Source: Planctomycetota bacterium
GTDB taxonomy: Bacteria; Planctomycetota; UBA1135
Assembly (NCBI GenBank): GCA_008501825.1
Contig: QQUA01000013.1
Location: 310,001-374,000 of the forward strand
DNA: 64,000 nucleotides
Reading direction: 5' to 3'
Below the pieces are notes generated by a model. The model searched no databases and had not been told where the DNA came from. It saw nothing but the letters and a program-made list of their open reading frames with translations. The position numbers were made by a program, and so were the translations under genes. Below, piece after piece: positions 28,209 to 36,948 of the stretch (within the stretch, counting starts at the first letter, position 1; each line of letters opens with the position of its first letter).

Positions 28209-31018
28209 GTTTGTTCTCTCAATGCAAACAACAGATCACTTTTTAGCGTCGGCGGACCGTGCTCTTGCAACAAGCCCTCGGCACGGAGGAAGGCCCGCCT
28301 GGCTTCGGAGAGAAGCCCTTCCGAATCGGCTCTTTCCGCAGCCCATCCCATCCCCGCCGCAGCCTGGAGATAAAGTTCGCAAGCCTGATCGACCCATTGC
28401 GCCCTTTGCAAAGGCTGCGGCCATCGGGACCGGATTTGCCCGGCTTGTTTCAGCTTGCGCCAGGCCGAAGGATAACGGCCCAAACTCAAGTCGGCTGCAC
28501 CCTCGCCACTGAAACAATAGGGTGAAGCCAAACCTCGAAACGCTTGTTGCTGGAAGCTTAAATATGCCGCAAAGCGGGTGGCTACCGCTCCCAAAGCCGT
28601 CGGTCGCTGCCCCTTGAGCAAACTTCGTTTTGGAAATAGATTTAGAATCCAAGCCGCTTGCGCGATGGCGACGGGAGAAGGAATGGTTTCACTTTCCAAA
28701 CTGAGAATGAGGGCCTCGGCGTCCTGCCAGCGCTTCTGAGCCAGGAATACGCGCAATAGCAATAAGCCGGCCCTGGCCTGCCTTTGTTGACCCAAGCGGG
28801 CCGGAGTTTTGCCGACGCTTCTTTGCCAGGCCCGTTCGGCGAAAGTGGCGGTGAGCTTCAGGTCCTCGGTGAAATGGAATTCTCCCAAGGCCAAGCAAAG
28901 GTGGATATCCAAAGGTTGCCGCTCCTGTGCTTTGGCAAACCAGGCCGCGGCTTGCTCCCGGTTTCCCAGCAAGTAATGGGCTTGGCCCAGACCCCGAAAG
29001 ACGTTGTGGCCGCCCCAAACTCGCTCTCCTTGCATCCGGTCCTCTGCGGCTTGGAAAAAAATCGTGGCTCGATCAGCTTCTCCCATCAAAAGGGCGATTT
29101 GCCCCAAGGTGGAGTAGCCGAGGAAAGTCAGAGCTTCGCCACCGCGACCTTCCAACTCGAGCAAGCGCCGCCTAAGTTCCGGTAACAAATGGTAAAGGCC
29201 GTAAGTGCGGGCGAAAAAGAATTCGCATCGGGCCGACAAAAGAGGCGCCAATCGTTGCATCGGCCAAGCCTGCTGGACGGCTTTCCAGTGCTGAATGGCA
29301 GCCAGGAATTCATCCCGAGTTCCGCCCTTATAAAGCTCTTCGAACAACCGCAGGCCAATCAAACAATGACTCAGGGTGTGATCTTGATTGATTTCCAAGC
29401 CATCGATCCAGTCGAAGGCTTGAGAAGGAAACTCTCCTGATTCGGAGCCCGGCCAGAAAAAGACTTGTTGTTCTTGAAGCGCCGCACCAGTCCCATGCTC
29501 TCGGATTATGGATTTAGCTGGATGATCGGCGGGAATCAGTCCTCCGCTTCTGGATTGGAGTGCGGCAAGGGACGCTGCCGCTTGCAAAAATCGGATTTCC
29601 TTTTGCAAGCCGTCCAAACCACGACGCTCCGCCAAGCTGAGCGCACGCTGAAACTGCTGTCCGGCGACTTCGAATTGTTCTCTGCCAAAATCAACCATGC
29701 CTTGAAAAAGGGGCCCGCAGGGCTCTCCAGGGTCCAACACGAAACACCAGCGGACGCCTTCCAATCCATAGGGAAACTCCGGCCATTGCCAAGCCTGTCG
29801 CAGAGGAAGGAACTGGCGTCGCAGCTCCAGGCTTTGTTGGCGCAGTTGTTGCCGGTTTTGCCACCACCAAGCTCCGGTGGCCGAAACCGCGACTCCTACC
29901 GCCAAGATTGCAGCGACTAGAGCCTGACGCCGCCTGAGCCATTTCCCCGCTCGAGTCCACCAGCGCGGCGACCTGGCCAAAATGGCTTCCCCCTGATGAA
30001 AGCGTCGCAAGTCTTCCGCGAAAGCGGCCATGCTCCCATAACGAGCTTGTGGCTCCTTTTCCATAGCCTTGCGGCAAATAACCGCCAGATCCTTGGGAAT
30101 CCTTCGGTTGAGTTTTTGCAACGGAATGGGTTCTTGCCCAAGGATCTTTTGAAAAACGGCTTCGGTCCCGTCGCCTGAAAACGGTCGTTCCCAACTCAAC
30201 AATTCATACAAAGTGACACCCAGCGAATAAATGTCGGAATGAACATCCACGGCCGCCGGTTTCCCGCGGATTTGCTCCGGAGACATATAGAACGGCGTCC
30301 CCGAAAATTCTCCGGTTTTGGAAAGGGCCAAGGCTCCCACGATTCTGGCCAACCCGAAGTCGCAAACCTTGGGCTTTCCGTTAACGTCCAGCAAAATATT
30401 GGAAGGCTTCAAATCTCGATGAATGACTTGCGATCGATGAGCGAAGGCTACCGCCTCCGCCACTTCGGCCATCAGGCGAGCCGCCTTTCGAAACCAACCC
30501 CTTGGCGGTTCCCCCTGACGTTTTTGTACTTCCAAGTAATCGGCCAAGGTCCGCCCTTCGCCCACCATTTCCTGGGCCATGAAAGGCACGGTTCCTTGCT
30601 TTCCGATGGCATAAATCGCGGCGATTCCCGGATGATTCGGCCGGCCTCCGGCTTCCGCTTCACGCAGAAATTTTTGAACCGCTCTCTCCGAACATCGAAG
30701 TTGGGGAGCGAGGACTTTGACCGCCACCCGGCGATGCAGGGAAATTTGTTCGGCCTCATAGACGGTGGCCATGCCGCCGGCGCCAATTACCCGAATCAAG
30801 CGAAAATCGCCAAGCTGCCTTAACTCCGGCGGAATCGAGTCAGGCTGCTGGGCATCGATATCCAACGCCTGGGTGGAGGCCGAATCGGCTGAAGTCGCGA
30901 AAAAGTCCTGAATCTTGGCGGCCAACTGAGGATAATCCTGGAGCCAAACTTCCGGATCGTCATCTTCATCCGGAAGGAATGGGCTCGAAGCCGAGGATTC
31001 CTGGTCCGGCTCTTCCAT
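28181..31018 (-). CDS. Membrane Ser/Thr protein kinase with TPR-like C-terminus
   Basis: 945 residues. A kinase domain runs from about residue 72 to 345: VIGAGGMATVYEAE, RRVAVKVLAP, VIHRDLKPSNILLD and VCDFGLARIV are all intact. A transmembrane helix (ALVAAILAVGVAVSATGAWW, about 370-390) precedes a helical region of about 540 residues with TPR-like units (LGQIALLMGEADRATIFFQA, GLGQAHYLLGNREQAAAWF). The N-terminal 70 residues are acidic and disordered. It is divergent from the ECF sigma gene at 31103 (84-base gap). Confidence 0.93.
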   Translation of the reverse strand: MEEPDQESSASSPFLPDEDDDPEVWLQDYPQLAAKIQDFFATSADSASTQALDIDAQQPDSIPPELRQLGDFRLIRVIGAGGMATVYEAEQISLHRRVAVKVLAPQLRCSERAVQKFLREAEAGGRPNHPGIAAIYAIGKQGTVPFMAQEMVGEGRTLADYLEVQKRQGEPPRGWFRKAARLMAEVAEAVAFAHRSQVIHRDLKPSNILLDVNGKPKVCDFGLARIVGALALSKTGEFSGTPFYMSPEQIRGKPAAVDVHSDIYSLGVTLYELLSWERPFSGDGTEAVFQKILGQEPIPLQKLNRRIPKDLAVICRKAMEKEPQARYGSMAAFAEDLRRFHQGEAILARSPRWWTRAGKWLRRRQALVAAILAVGVAVSATGAWWWQNRQQLRQQSLELRRQFLPLRQAWQWPEFPYGLEGVRWCFVLDPGEPCGPLFQGMVDFGREQFEVAGQQFQRALSLAERRGLDGLQKEIRFLQAAASLAALQSRSGGLIPADHPAKSIIREHGTGAALQEQQVFFWPGSESGEFPSQAFDWIDGLEINQDHTLSHCLIGLRLFEELYKGGTRDEFLAAIQHWKAVQQAWPMQRLAPLLSARCEFFFARTYGLYHLLPELRRRLLELEGRGGEALTFLGYSTLGQIALLMGEADRATIFFQAAEDRMQGERVWGGHNVFRGLGQAHYLLGNREQAAAWFAKAQERQPLDIHLCLALGEFHFTEDLKLTATFAERAWQRSVGKTPARLGQQRQARAGLLLLRVFLAQKRWQDAEALILSLESETIPSPVAIAQAAWILNLFPKRSLLKGQRPTALGAVATRFAAYLSFQQQAFRGLASPYCFSGEGAADLSLGRYPSAWRKLKQAGQIRSRWPQPLQRAQWVDQACELYLQAAAGMGWAAERADSEGLLSEARRAFLRAEGLLQEHGPPTLKSDLLFALREQTQKVLDLPE

Positions 31019-31102
31019 GGGGCGGTTTGATTCGGGAAGACGCCTTGGCCCTTTTCTCTTCTAATTTTACCATGGCTGCACCCTGACCACCGGGGATGGG
31101 CC

Positions 31103-31744
31103 ATGCAAGTGAATCCCGCTTCCGAGGACGACCGCCTGCAGCAGCTTCTCGCTCTCGCTGTAAAAGGGGATCGGCAGGCCCTCGGCCAGCTTTATGAAAT
31201 CTTCGAGCGGGAGATGCTCGCCGCCGCACGCCGCCAGCGAGGATCGGGATTAGCCGCTCTGTTGGAAAGCCGAGACCTGATTCAATCGGTATGGAAAGAC
31301 GTCCTGAACGATTGGGATCAATTCGAATACAGGGGCCCGGACGCCTTCGCTCATTGGCTTCAAATCCTCCTTCGAAACAAGATCCGGGCCAAAGGTCGAT
31401 TTCATGCTGCGGCCAAACGAGACTTTCACAAAAAAGTGGGGTTGGCGGAAAACGGTGCCGGAGACCCAACGGGTGCCGTAGCGGCCAAGGCCGGAGTTCC
31501 GACCCCTTCCCAGGTTTTCAGTAGAAAAGAAGAGCGTCAACGGCTGCAAGCGGTTCTGGCCACTTTTCCCGAACTTCAACAACGGATCATGGTCATGCGA
31601 TTGCATGACCAACTCAGTTATGAACAAATCGGCCAAACCTTGGGCAAAAGCCAAGAAGCGGTGAAAAAGGCCTATGGTCGAGGTTTGAAGAGGCTCATGC
31701 AGGCCTTGCTGGACGTTTCTCAGAGCGGTGATCGGTTATCCTGA
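31103..31744 (+). CDS. ECF-type RNA polymerase sigma factor
   Basis: 213 residues; ATG 31103 follows a GGGGATGGG stretch. Region 2: LLESRDLIQSVWKDVLNDW and FAHWLQILLRNKIRAKGRFH. Region 4: FPELQQRIMVMRLHDQLSYE and IGQTLGKSQEAVKKAYGRGL. It belongs to a different subgroup from the sigma factor at 25780, with a longer region-2 tail. It is divergent from a kinase gene and followed 56 bases later by a secreted protein gene, probably on the same transcript. Confidence 0.92.
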   Translation: MQVNPASEDDRLQQLLALAVKGDRQALGQLYEIFEREMLAAARRQRGSGLAALLESRDLIQSVWKDVLNDWDQFEYRGPDAFAHWLQILLRNKIRAKGRFHAAAKRDFHKKVGLAENGAGDPTGAVAAKAGVPTPSQVFSRKEERQRLQAVLATFPELQQRIMVMRLHDQLSYEQIGQTLGKSQEAVKKAYGRGLKRLMQALLDVSQSGDRLS

Positions 31745-31800
31745 AGAGAACTCAAGCCTTGGCTTTCCTCGATTCCTTCTAAAAAAACTGGAAAAAAAGC

Positions 31801-33288
31801 GTGAATCGAAGAACCAGGGCGGCAACCCATAAATCCCCCTTTCTTTACCCCTTGACCTCCCCCCTCCGGACCTTGGAATCCAGGCTTTTGAGTTTGGCCG
31901 CCAGCCTGGTGAGCCTGTGGGTGGCGCTTGGATCCACGATGCCGGCTCAAGGCAGCGTGGGTTTGAATCAAACTGTCATGCTTCCGGTTTCGGCAGCCGG
32001 AGACGCTGATCACGCCGTGGTTGCAGTGAACTCCAACGGCGATCTTGCCGTGGTTTGGCAAAATAAATCTGAGATCTCCGGCACCAGCGTCCGCCGAATC
32101 GAAGCCCTTTGCTTGAGTTATTTGGGGGCGGGACGGTGGAGCTTGCCTACCACCGCCGAAGTCGTCACCCTCGCAGACCCGACCCTTGGACTGATGGGCG
32201 GTGCAGCCGACGACTGCTGGAAACCGGATCTGGAGGCGGTAGGGGATCACTTCGTGGCCACTTGGCCTCGGGCGGTGGCCGGAGATGATTCCCTGGCTCA
32301 AATGGAAGCCGTTCTTTTGCAAGCCACTTCGAGTGCACCGGTGGTTTTGGCTCCAGCATCGGGGGTTGGCTTCGTGTTCGACCCTCAACTGGTTCCAGGA
32401 AGCGCCTCGGTCATGCCGGATTTAGCCCGGATGGGGGGCTTTTCACAGGTTGCCGATCAGACGGGAGTGGTTTACGTCCACCAAAGTTGGCAACAAGGTT
32501 CTCTCCATGAATTCGAACTTCGCTTTGCCTTTTTGAACTTTCAGGGAGCCGGCTTTCAATTTGAAGGCCCTTTCGTCCTCGATTCCGACATCCCAGTGGA
32601 CGATTTCCATAGCGGCGGACCTTATGGAGCCCGAGTGATCCCGGATCTGGTCGAATGGCAAGACGGTTCCTTGGTTACCGCCTACGGCCGTTATGCTCAA
32701 GCCGCTCACTTTGGGAATCCACAAGGAGAAGGAGCCATCGTGGTGCAAGCCTTTGATTTTCAAAGTGGCGGCGTGCCGCAAATGGGAAGTCGCCTAAGTC
32801 TGGTCGGCAGCCAATCGCTTCTATGGCAGCGACGGCCAAACTTGGCTACCAGTTCGGTGGACGGTGAGGATACGGTTTCCATGGTTTGGTTCGAGTATCC
32901 CGATGGCGGCATTCAATTCGGTGATGCCGACGTCCACTATCGGATCCTGGATCTGCAAAATGGACTTCAAATCACCGATTTGGCCTTTCCCAATCAAAAC
33001 GGCTCCAGAGACGCCTTTCCGGTTCCGGTGCATGGATCCGGGCTCCGCGCCTGCCTGGTTTATTCCAGCAGCCTGCAAGGACCTACAATTCGAGGATGGA
33101 CCCCTGCCTTTGGGACTCAATTGGAAACCTTGGTCACGGCGGGCACCGATCCGCAACGCCCCGCCGTCGATCTATTGGAATTCGGCCCTCCTGGCCAGGC
33201 CGGCGGTCGCCTGCTTCCGATCCTTTATGAAGCCACCGACAGTGCCAGCGGCAACACCCGCATTTTTCTGAAAATCCTTCGCCTTTGA
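31801..33288 (+). CDS. Secreted protein with propeller-like repeats, function unknown
   Basis: 495 residues with a GTG start. The signal region SLAASLVSLWVALGSTMPAQG follows a basic N-terminus. Repeated units of the pattern P-x-L plus a hydrophobic strand ending in W/Y (DLAVVWQNKSE, DHFVATWPRAV, TGVVYVHQSW, DGSLVTAYGRY, TVSMVWFEYPDG, LRACLVYSSS, RLLPILYEATDS) suggest a beta-propeller similar to BNR proteins. There is no catalytic motif. It is probably cotranscribed with the sigma factor upstream and the redoxin-PHM gene 6 bases downstream. Confidence 0.72.
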   Translation: MNRRTRAATHKSPFLYPLTSPLRTLESRLLSLAASLVSLWVALGSTMPAQGSVGLNQTVMLPVSAAGDADHAVVAVNSNGDLAVVWQNKSEISGTSVRRIEALCLSYLGAGRWSLPTTAEVVTLADPTLGLMGGAADDCWKPDLEAVGDHFVATWPRAVAGDDSLAQMEAVLLQATSSAPVVLAPASGVGFVFDPQLVPGSASVMPDLARMGGFSQVADQTGVVYVHQSWQQGSLHEFELRFAFLNFQGAGFQFEGPFVLDSDIPVDDFHSGGPYGARVIPDLVEWQDGSLVTAYGRYAQAAHFGNPQGEGAIVVQAFDFQSGGVPQMGSRLSLVGSQSLLWQRRPNLATSSVDGEDTVSMVWFEYPDGGIQFGDADVHYRILDLQNGLQITDLAFPNQNGSRDAFPVPVHGSGLRACLVYSSSLQGPTIRGWTPAFGTQLETLVTAGTDPQRPAVDLLEFGPPGQAGGRLLPILYEATDSASGNTRIFLKILRL

Positions 33289-33294
33289 CCTCTC

Positions 33295-35169
33295 GTGACT
33301 CAAACTCCTCCTAAGTTCGAAGTTTGGTTTGGTTTCTTGGCAGCGCTGTTCTTGAGCCAGTGTGGGGGCAAAGCCGAAGAACCTTGGAATACGGCTGAAG
33401 GTGCTCTTCTGGCCGAAGCCGACGCCCGAAAAATGGTTCGGCAGGGGCCGAAACTGTTGGATCCGGAAGAATTCAAAATCGGCCGGCGCATCGAGGACTT
33501 TTCCTTTCGAGACTTGGACGGAAAAGAAGGCCGCCTTTATCAATTTCAAAAGCAAAAGGCCACGGTGGTGGTATTGACCGATACCACCTGCCCTTTGTGC
33601 CAACGTTATGCTCCCGCCTTGGCTCGGCTGGAGCAAGAGTTCACCCCTAAGGGAATCGCCTTTCTATTCCTCAATCTGGGCGAAGCGGAGACGGAACAAG
33701 CCATGCAGGACATGCGGGAAGCCCATGGCTTCCAAGGACCCTATGTTCATGACCCGAGTGGTGAGTTGGGCCGGCGCCTCGGAGCCACCAGTACCACCGA
33801 CGTCTTCGTGCTGGACTCGGCTTTTACCTTGCAATATCGAGGAGCGGTGGACGATCGCCTGGGCTTCGGCTACAGCAAGCCCAAGGCTTCCCGACCCTAT
33901 TTGAGGGAAGCCTTAAACGCCGTTTTGGCCGGTCGCCCTCCCCTGGACGCGGCAACCTGGGCACCAGGCTGCGTATTGGATCTCTCTGATGCTCCGGCAC
34001 CAAACGACGAGGTGCAACTTACCTACCACAATCGGATTTCCCGCATTTTCCAGCGAGCTTGCAATGACTGCCATCACGAACAAGGAGTCGCCCCCTTCGC
34101 TCTAGAGAATTACGCCCAAGTGAAAAGCAAACGGGGCATGATTCGCTTTGTGATCGAAGAAGGCTTGATGCCGCCATGGTTCGGAGCGGAGGAAAGCGGC
34201 CCATGGGCCAACGATATGAGCTTGAGCCAGGACGACCGGCAGGCCATTTTCGATTGGCTGGATGCCAAATTGCCGGAAGGAAACCCGCAAGATGCGCCTT
34301 TAGAACGAAGCTATCCCGACGGCTGGCGAATTGGAAAACCCGATGCAATTTTTTCCATTCCCGAAGTCGTCAAGGTGCCGGCGGAAGGCGTGGTTCCCTA
34401 CTACTTCTTTCCGATCGAAACCAATTTCCCGGAAGATCGTTGGGTTCAGGCGGTGGAAATCCGTCCTACCGCCAAAGAAGTGGTACACCACGTCACCGTT
34501 CACTTGCTGCCGAAGGAATTGAATCAGGAAGGATTGGATGCCAAGGTTTGGAAACAACGAGTAGGCAAACACGGTTTCTTTATGGGTTACGTACCGGGAG
34601 CCGATATCCGCATCTATTCCAGTGAAATGGCCCGCCGCCTGCCGGCCGGCGCCACCTTGATGGTCCGCCTGCATTACAACCCGAATGGGCGGGAGGTGGA
34701 GGATCAAACTCAAATCGGGCTGATATTCCGCCAGGATCCTCCTCCCTTTGAGGTTTTCTGTGAGGCCATCCAGGATCGGCCCGGCTTGAAGATTCCCCCT
34801 TACGAGGCTCACTACGTTCATCGCACCGAGCAGACCATGCCCTACGGTGTCACCTTGCTGTCGCTGATGCCGCACATGCACCTGCGAGGCAAGAGTTTTC
34901 AATACGAAGTGCGCAAACCCGACGGTTCGGTGGTCGATCTGCTGACCGTACCGAGCTACGACTTCAACTGGCAAATGCTCTACGTGTTTCGAGAGCCACC
35001 CTTCTTCCCGGCAGGAAGCGTATTCGCCGCTACCGGCATCTTTGACAACAGCCCGGCAAATCCAGCCAACCCCGATCCGTCGAAAGAAGTCCGCTGGGGG
35101 CAACAAACTTGGCACGAGATGTGTATCGGCTACTTGGAGTACTATCGGCCGCTTCAAGCCAAACAATGA
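33295..35169 (+). CDS. Redoxin / cytochrome c / copper type II monooxygenase-like fusion
   Basis: 624 residues, GTG start, lipoprotein-like N-terminus (AALFLSQCGG, Cys23). Residues 62-210 form an AhpC/TSA-type redoxin with CPLC at 99-102. A haem motif CNDCHH is at 256-261, followed by GVAPFALENYAQVKSKR. Residues 340-624 match the PHM fold of ascorbate-dependent copper monooxygenases, with all ligands visible: His398-His399 (VHHVTVH), His460 (VRLHYN), His527/His529 (MPHMHLRG) and Met609 (WHEMCIGYLEYY). The enzyme is probably extracytoplasmic and redox-active; the substrate is unknown. Such fusions are known from Planctomycetota and relatives. Confidence 0.87.
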   Translation: MTQTPPKFEVWFGFLAALFLSQCGGKAEEPWNTAEGALLAEADARKMVRQGPKLLDPEEFKIGRRIEDFSFRDLDGKEGRLYQFQKQKATVVVLTDTTCPLCQRYAPALARLEQEFTPKGIAFLFLNLGEAETEQAMQDMREAHGFQGPYVHDPSGELGRRLGATSTTDVFVLDSAFTLQYRGAVDDRLGFGYSKPKASRPYLREALNAVLAGRPPLDAATWAPGCVLDLSDAPAPNDEVQLTYHNRISRIFQRACNDCHHEQGVAPFALENYAQVKSKRGMIRFVIEEGLMPPWFGAEESGPWANDMSLSQDDRQAIFDWLDAKLPEGNPQDAPLERSYPDGWRIGKPDAIFSIPEVVKVPAEGVVPYYFFPIETNFPEDRWVQAVEIRPTAKEVVHHVTVHLLPKELNQEGLDAKVWKQRVGKHGFFMGYVPGADIRIYSSEMARRLPAGATLMVRLHYNPNGREVEDQTQIGLIFRQDPPPFEVFCEAIQDRPGLKIPPYEAHYVHRTEQTMPYGVTLLSLMPHMHLRGKSFQYEVRKPDGSVVDLLTVPSYDFNWQMLYVFREPPFFPAGSVFAATGIFDNSPANPANPDPSKEVRWGQQTWHEMCIGYLEYYRPLQAKQ

Positions 35170-35178
35170 GGCGGGATC

Positions 35179-36942
35179 CTATTCCTCCTCCTCCTCCTCG
35201 CCGCCGCCATAGCCCAGTTGATTCAATTCCCGTTGCATGGAAGGGGAGACTTGCCCTTTCACGCCTAGCCCCTGGGGCAAGCGCGGGTCTTCGGAGTCGA
35301 AATACCAACCGGAATCCCGCAATTGCTGAAACATACGCGCAACCCTTTCCGGTTGGGCCGCGGCTAAGTTGACCTGCTCTTTCGGGTCTTCCCTTAAGTG
35401 AAACAACTCAAAGTATGGCTCCGGATTGTCGGCATCTACTTCTCGGCGAATGAGCTTCCAGTCGCCGGTCCTCAGCCCTCGGTAATGATGGGGAGGACGG
35501 CCGTCGCCGCCGGTTTCCATGGGCGCGGGCCTGGATTCCTGTTCCAAGCCTTGCAAGATCGGGGTAAGGGAAGATCCCTGCCAATGGCTCTTGGGCCAAG
35601 AACCTTGCGGCAATTGACCGAGTTCCACCAGAGTCGGCAACAAATCCAAGACCCGCACTTGAGCCTCTACTCGAGCCGGTCGGATCCGCGGTCCCCACAA
35701 CAACAGAGGAACGTGCACTAACTCGTCGTACAGAGTGTGGCCGTGGCCTAACAAGCCCGGCTCACCGGCGGCGGTTTGACCGTGTTCCAGAAACTCATCG
35801 CCGTGATCTCCAAATACCAGGACCACCGTATTCGGAAAGCGAGTCATCAACTCATCTAAAAAAGGAGCCAGGGAGAAATCCATCGACAGCAATTCTTCGT
35901 CATAAGCGTCGAGCCATTGCTGCACTTGCGCATCCGTCAGAGGCAATCGACCGGCATGGCGCTCTTCCACCAGTTCTCCGGTCAACCGCAGTTCGGATTC
36001 GGCCAGGCCCCATCGTCCTCGAAACGGCGCGGGAGCCTCGTATGGATAATGAGGGTCCATAATGTGCATGTAGAGGAAAAACGGCAGGTCGTCATCGCGC
36101 TCCCGATTCAGCCATTTTTGAACCGCCGCCACCATTTCCTTAGTTCGACCGCTTTCACCCCGATACAAGCGAAAGGATTGAAAGCCGCTACCAAAGCCGG
36201 TTCCCGGTCGGATGTTCGGATTGCGGGACCAAGCTGCGGTTTGGTAACCGGCGTTTCGAAAATACTCGGAGACTATGGCGTGATTTTCGCTTAATCGCAC
36301 CCAGCGACGGCCTCGGACTTTCTTTTGCCGCACTTGGTGAGAACGGGCTCCGTGAAGCGAAGGCACCAGACTGGTGAACGCCGTGGCCACCGACGGCATG
36401 GTCCAGGGCGCTTGGGCTACCGCCTGCTCGAAGACTACGCCCCGTTCGGCCAAAGCCGCCAGTTCCGGATGAGTTTCTCTTTCGTAGCCCAGAAAGCTGG
36501 CATGGTCCGCTCTCCAAGTATCGACGCAGACCAGCACCACGTTGGGCCGGCCTTTCGTATCCGGTCGAGACAGTTCCGCTTTGAGGCTTGGCACCAACAT
36601 GGCTCCGCCCATCAAAAGGAACAGCACCGGATGAGCCCAAAGCCGGTGGATTCGGCTAAAGCCGGTCCATGGCTTTCCCTTTTTCGCGGCAAGGAATTCC
36701 ACCAAAAAGAAGCCGAGCAAAGCCACCCCGGCGGCCATGGCGGCCGGCTTCACCGCCTGCTGGCGAGCCCAGTAATCCACCGGCAACCAAGAAAAGCCTT
36801 GCTCTCCCCATTGTTCCAAGCGCCATTGTTGCAAGGATCGCCACCCGACCACCACGATCCAAGCGAGGAAGAAGGCATTTACGGAAGACCGCAAGCAACG
36901 CCCCCAAGGTAGGGGGCGTTGGTTTTGAGAAGGAGAAGGCAA
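35179..36942 (-). CDS. Membrane-anchored sulfatase/phosphohydrolase-fold protein
   Basis: 587 residues. Two or three N-terminal hydrophobic segments (AFFLAWIVVVGW, MAAGVALLGFFLVEFLA, PVLFLLMGGAMLVPSL) anchor an alkaline-phosphatase-superfamily domain: NVVLVCVDTWRADHASFLGY with metal-binding Asp141, and LVFGDHGDEFLEHG. The nucleophile position reads WTMPSVAT, so Thr181 replaces the Cys/Ser of formylglycine sulfatases (CxPSR); a phosphoester or phosphotransfer reaction is as likely as sulfate hydrolysis. The C-terminus is poly-Glu. The annotated ATG lies 6 bases after the upstream gene and is followed by a 9-bp hairpin, so a later start is possible. Confidence 0.85.
   Translation of the reverse strand: MPSPSQNQRPLPWGRCLRSSVNAFFLAWIVVVGWRSLQQWRLEQWGEQGFSWLPVDYWARQQAVKPAAMAAGVALLGFFLVEFLAAKKGKPWTGFSRIHRLWAHPVLFLLMGGAMLVPSLKAELSRPDTKGRPNVVLVCVDTWRADHASFLGYERETHPELAALAERGVVFEQAVAQAPWTMPSVATAFTSLVPSLHGARSHQVRQKKVRGRRWVRLSENHAIVSEYFRNAGYQTAAWSRNPNIRPGTGFGSGFQSFRLYRGESGRTKEMVAAVQKWLNRERDDDLPFFLYMHIMDPHYPYEAPAPFRGRWGLAESELRLTGELVEERHAGRLPLTDAQVQQWLDAYDEELLSMDFSLAPFLDELMTRFPNTVVLVFGDHGDEFLEHGQTAAGEPGLLGHGHTLYDELVHVPLLLWGPRIRPARVEAQVRVLDLLPTLVELGQLPQGSWPKSHWQGSSLTPILQGLEQESRPAPMETGGDGRPPHHYRGLRTGDWKLIRREVDADNPEPYFELFHLREDPKEQVNLAAAQPERVARMFQQLRDSGWYFDSEDPRLPQGLGVKGQVSPSMQRELNQLGYGGGEEEEEE
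36897..36920. repeat. GC-rich inverted repeat at the start of the sulfatase-fold gene
   Basis: AACGCCCCC and GGGGGCGTT pair perfectly over 9 bp with a 6-base spacer. The repeat lies 29 bases downstream of the stop codon of the BNR-like gene on the minus strand, inside the first 16 codons of the sulfatase-fold frame. No T-run follows. It may weaken transcription or translation between the two genes. Confidence 0.5.
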
Positions 36943-36948
36943 GGGAAC

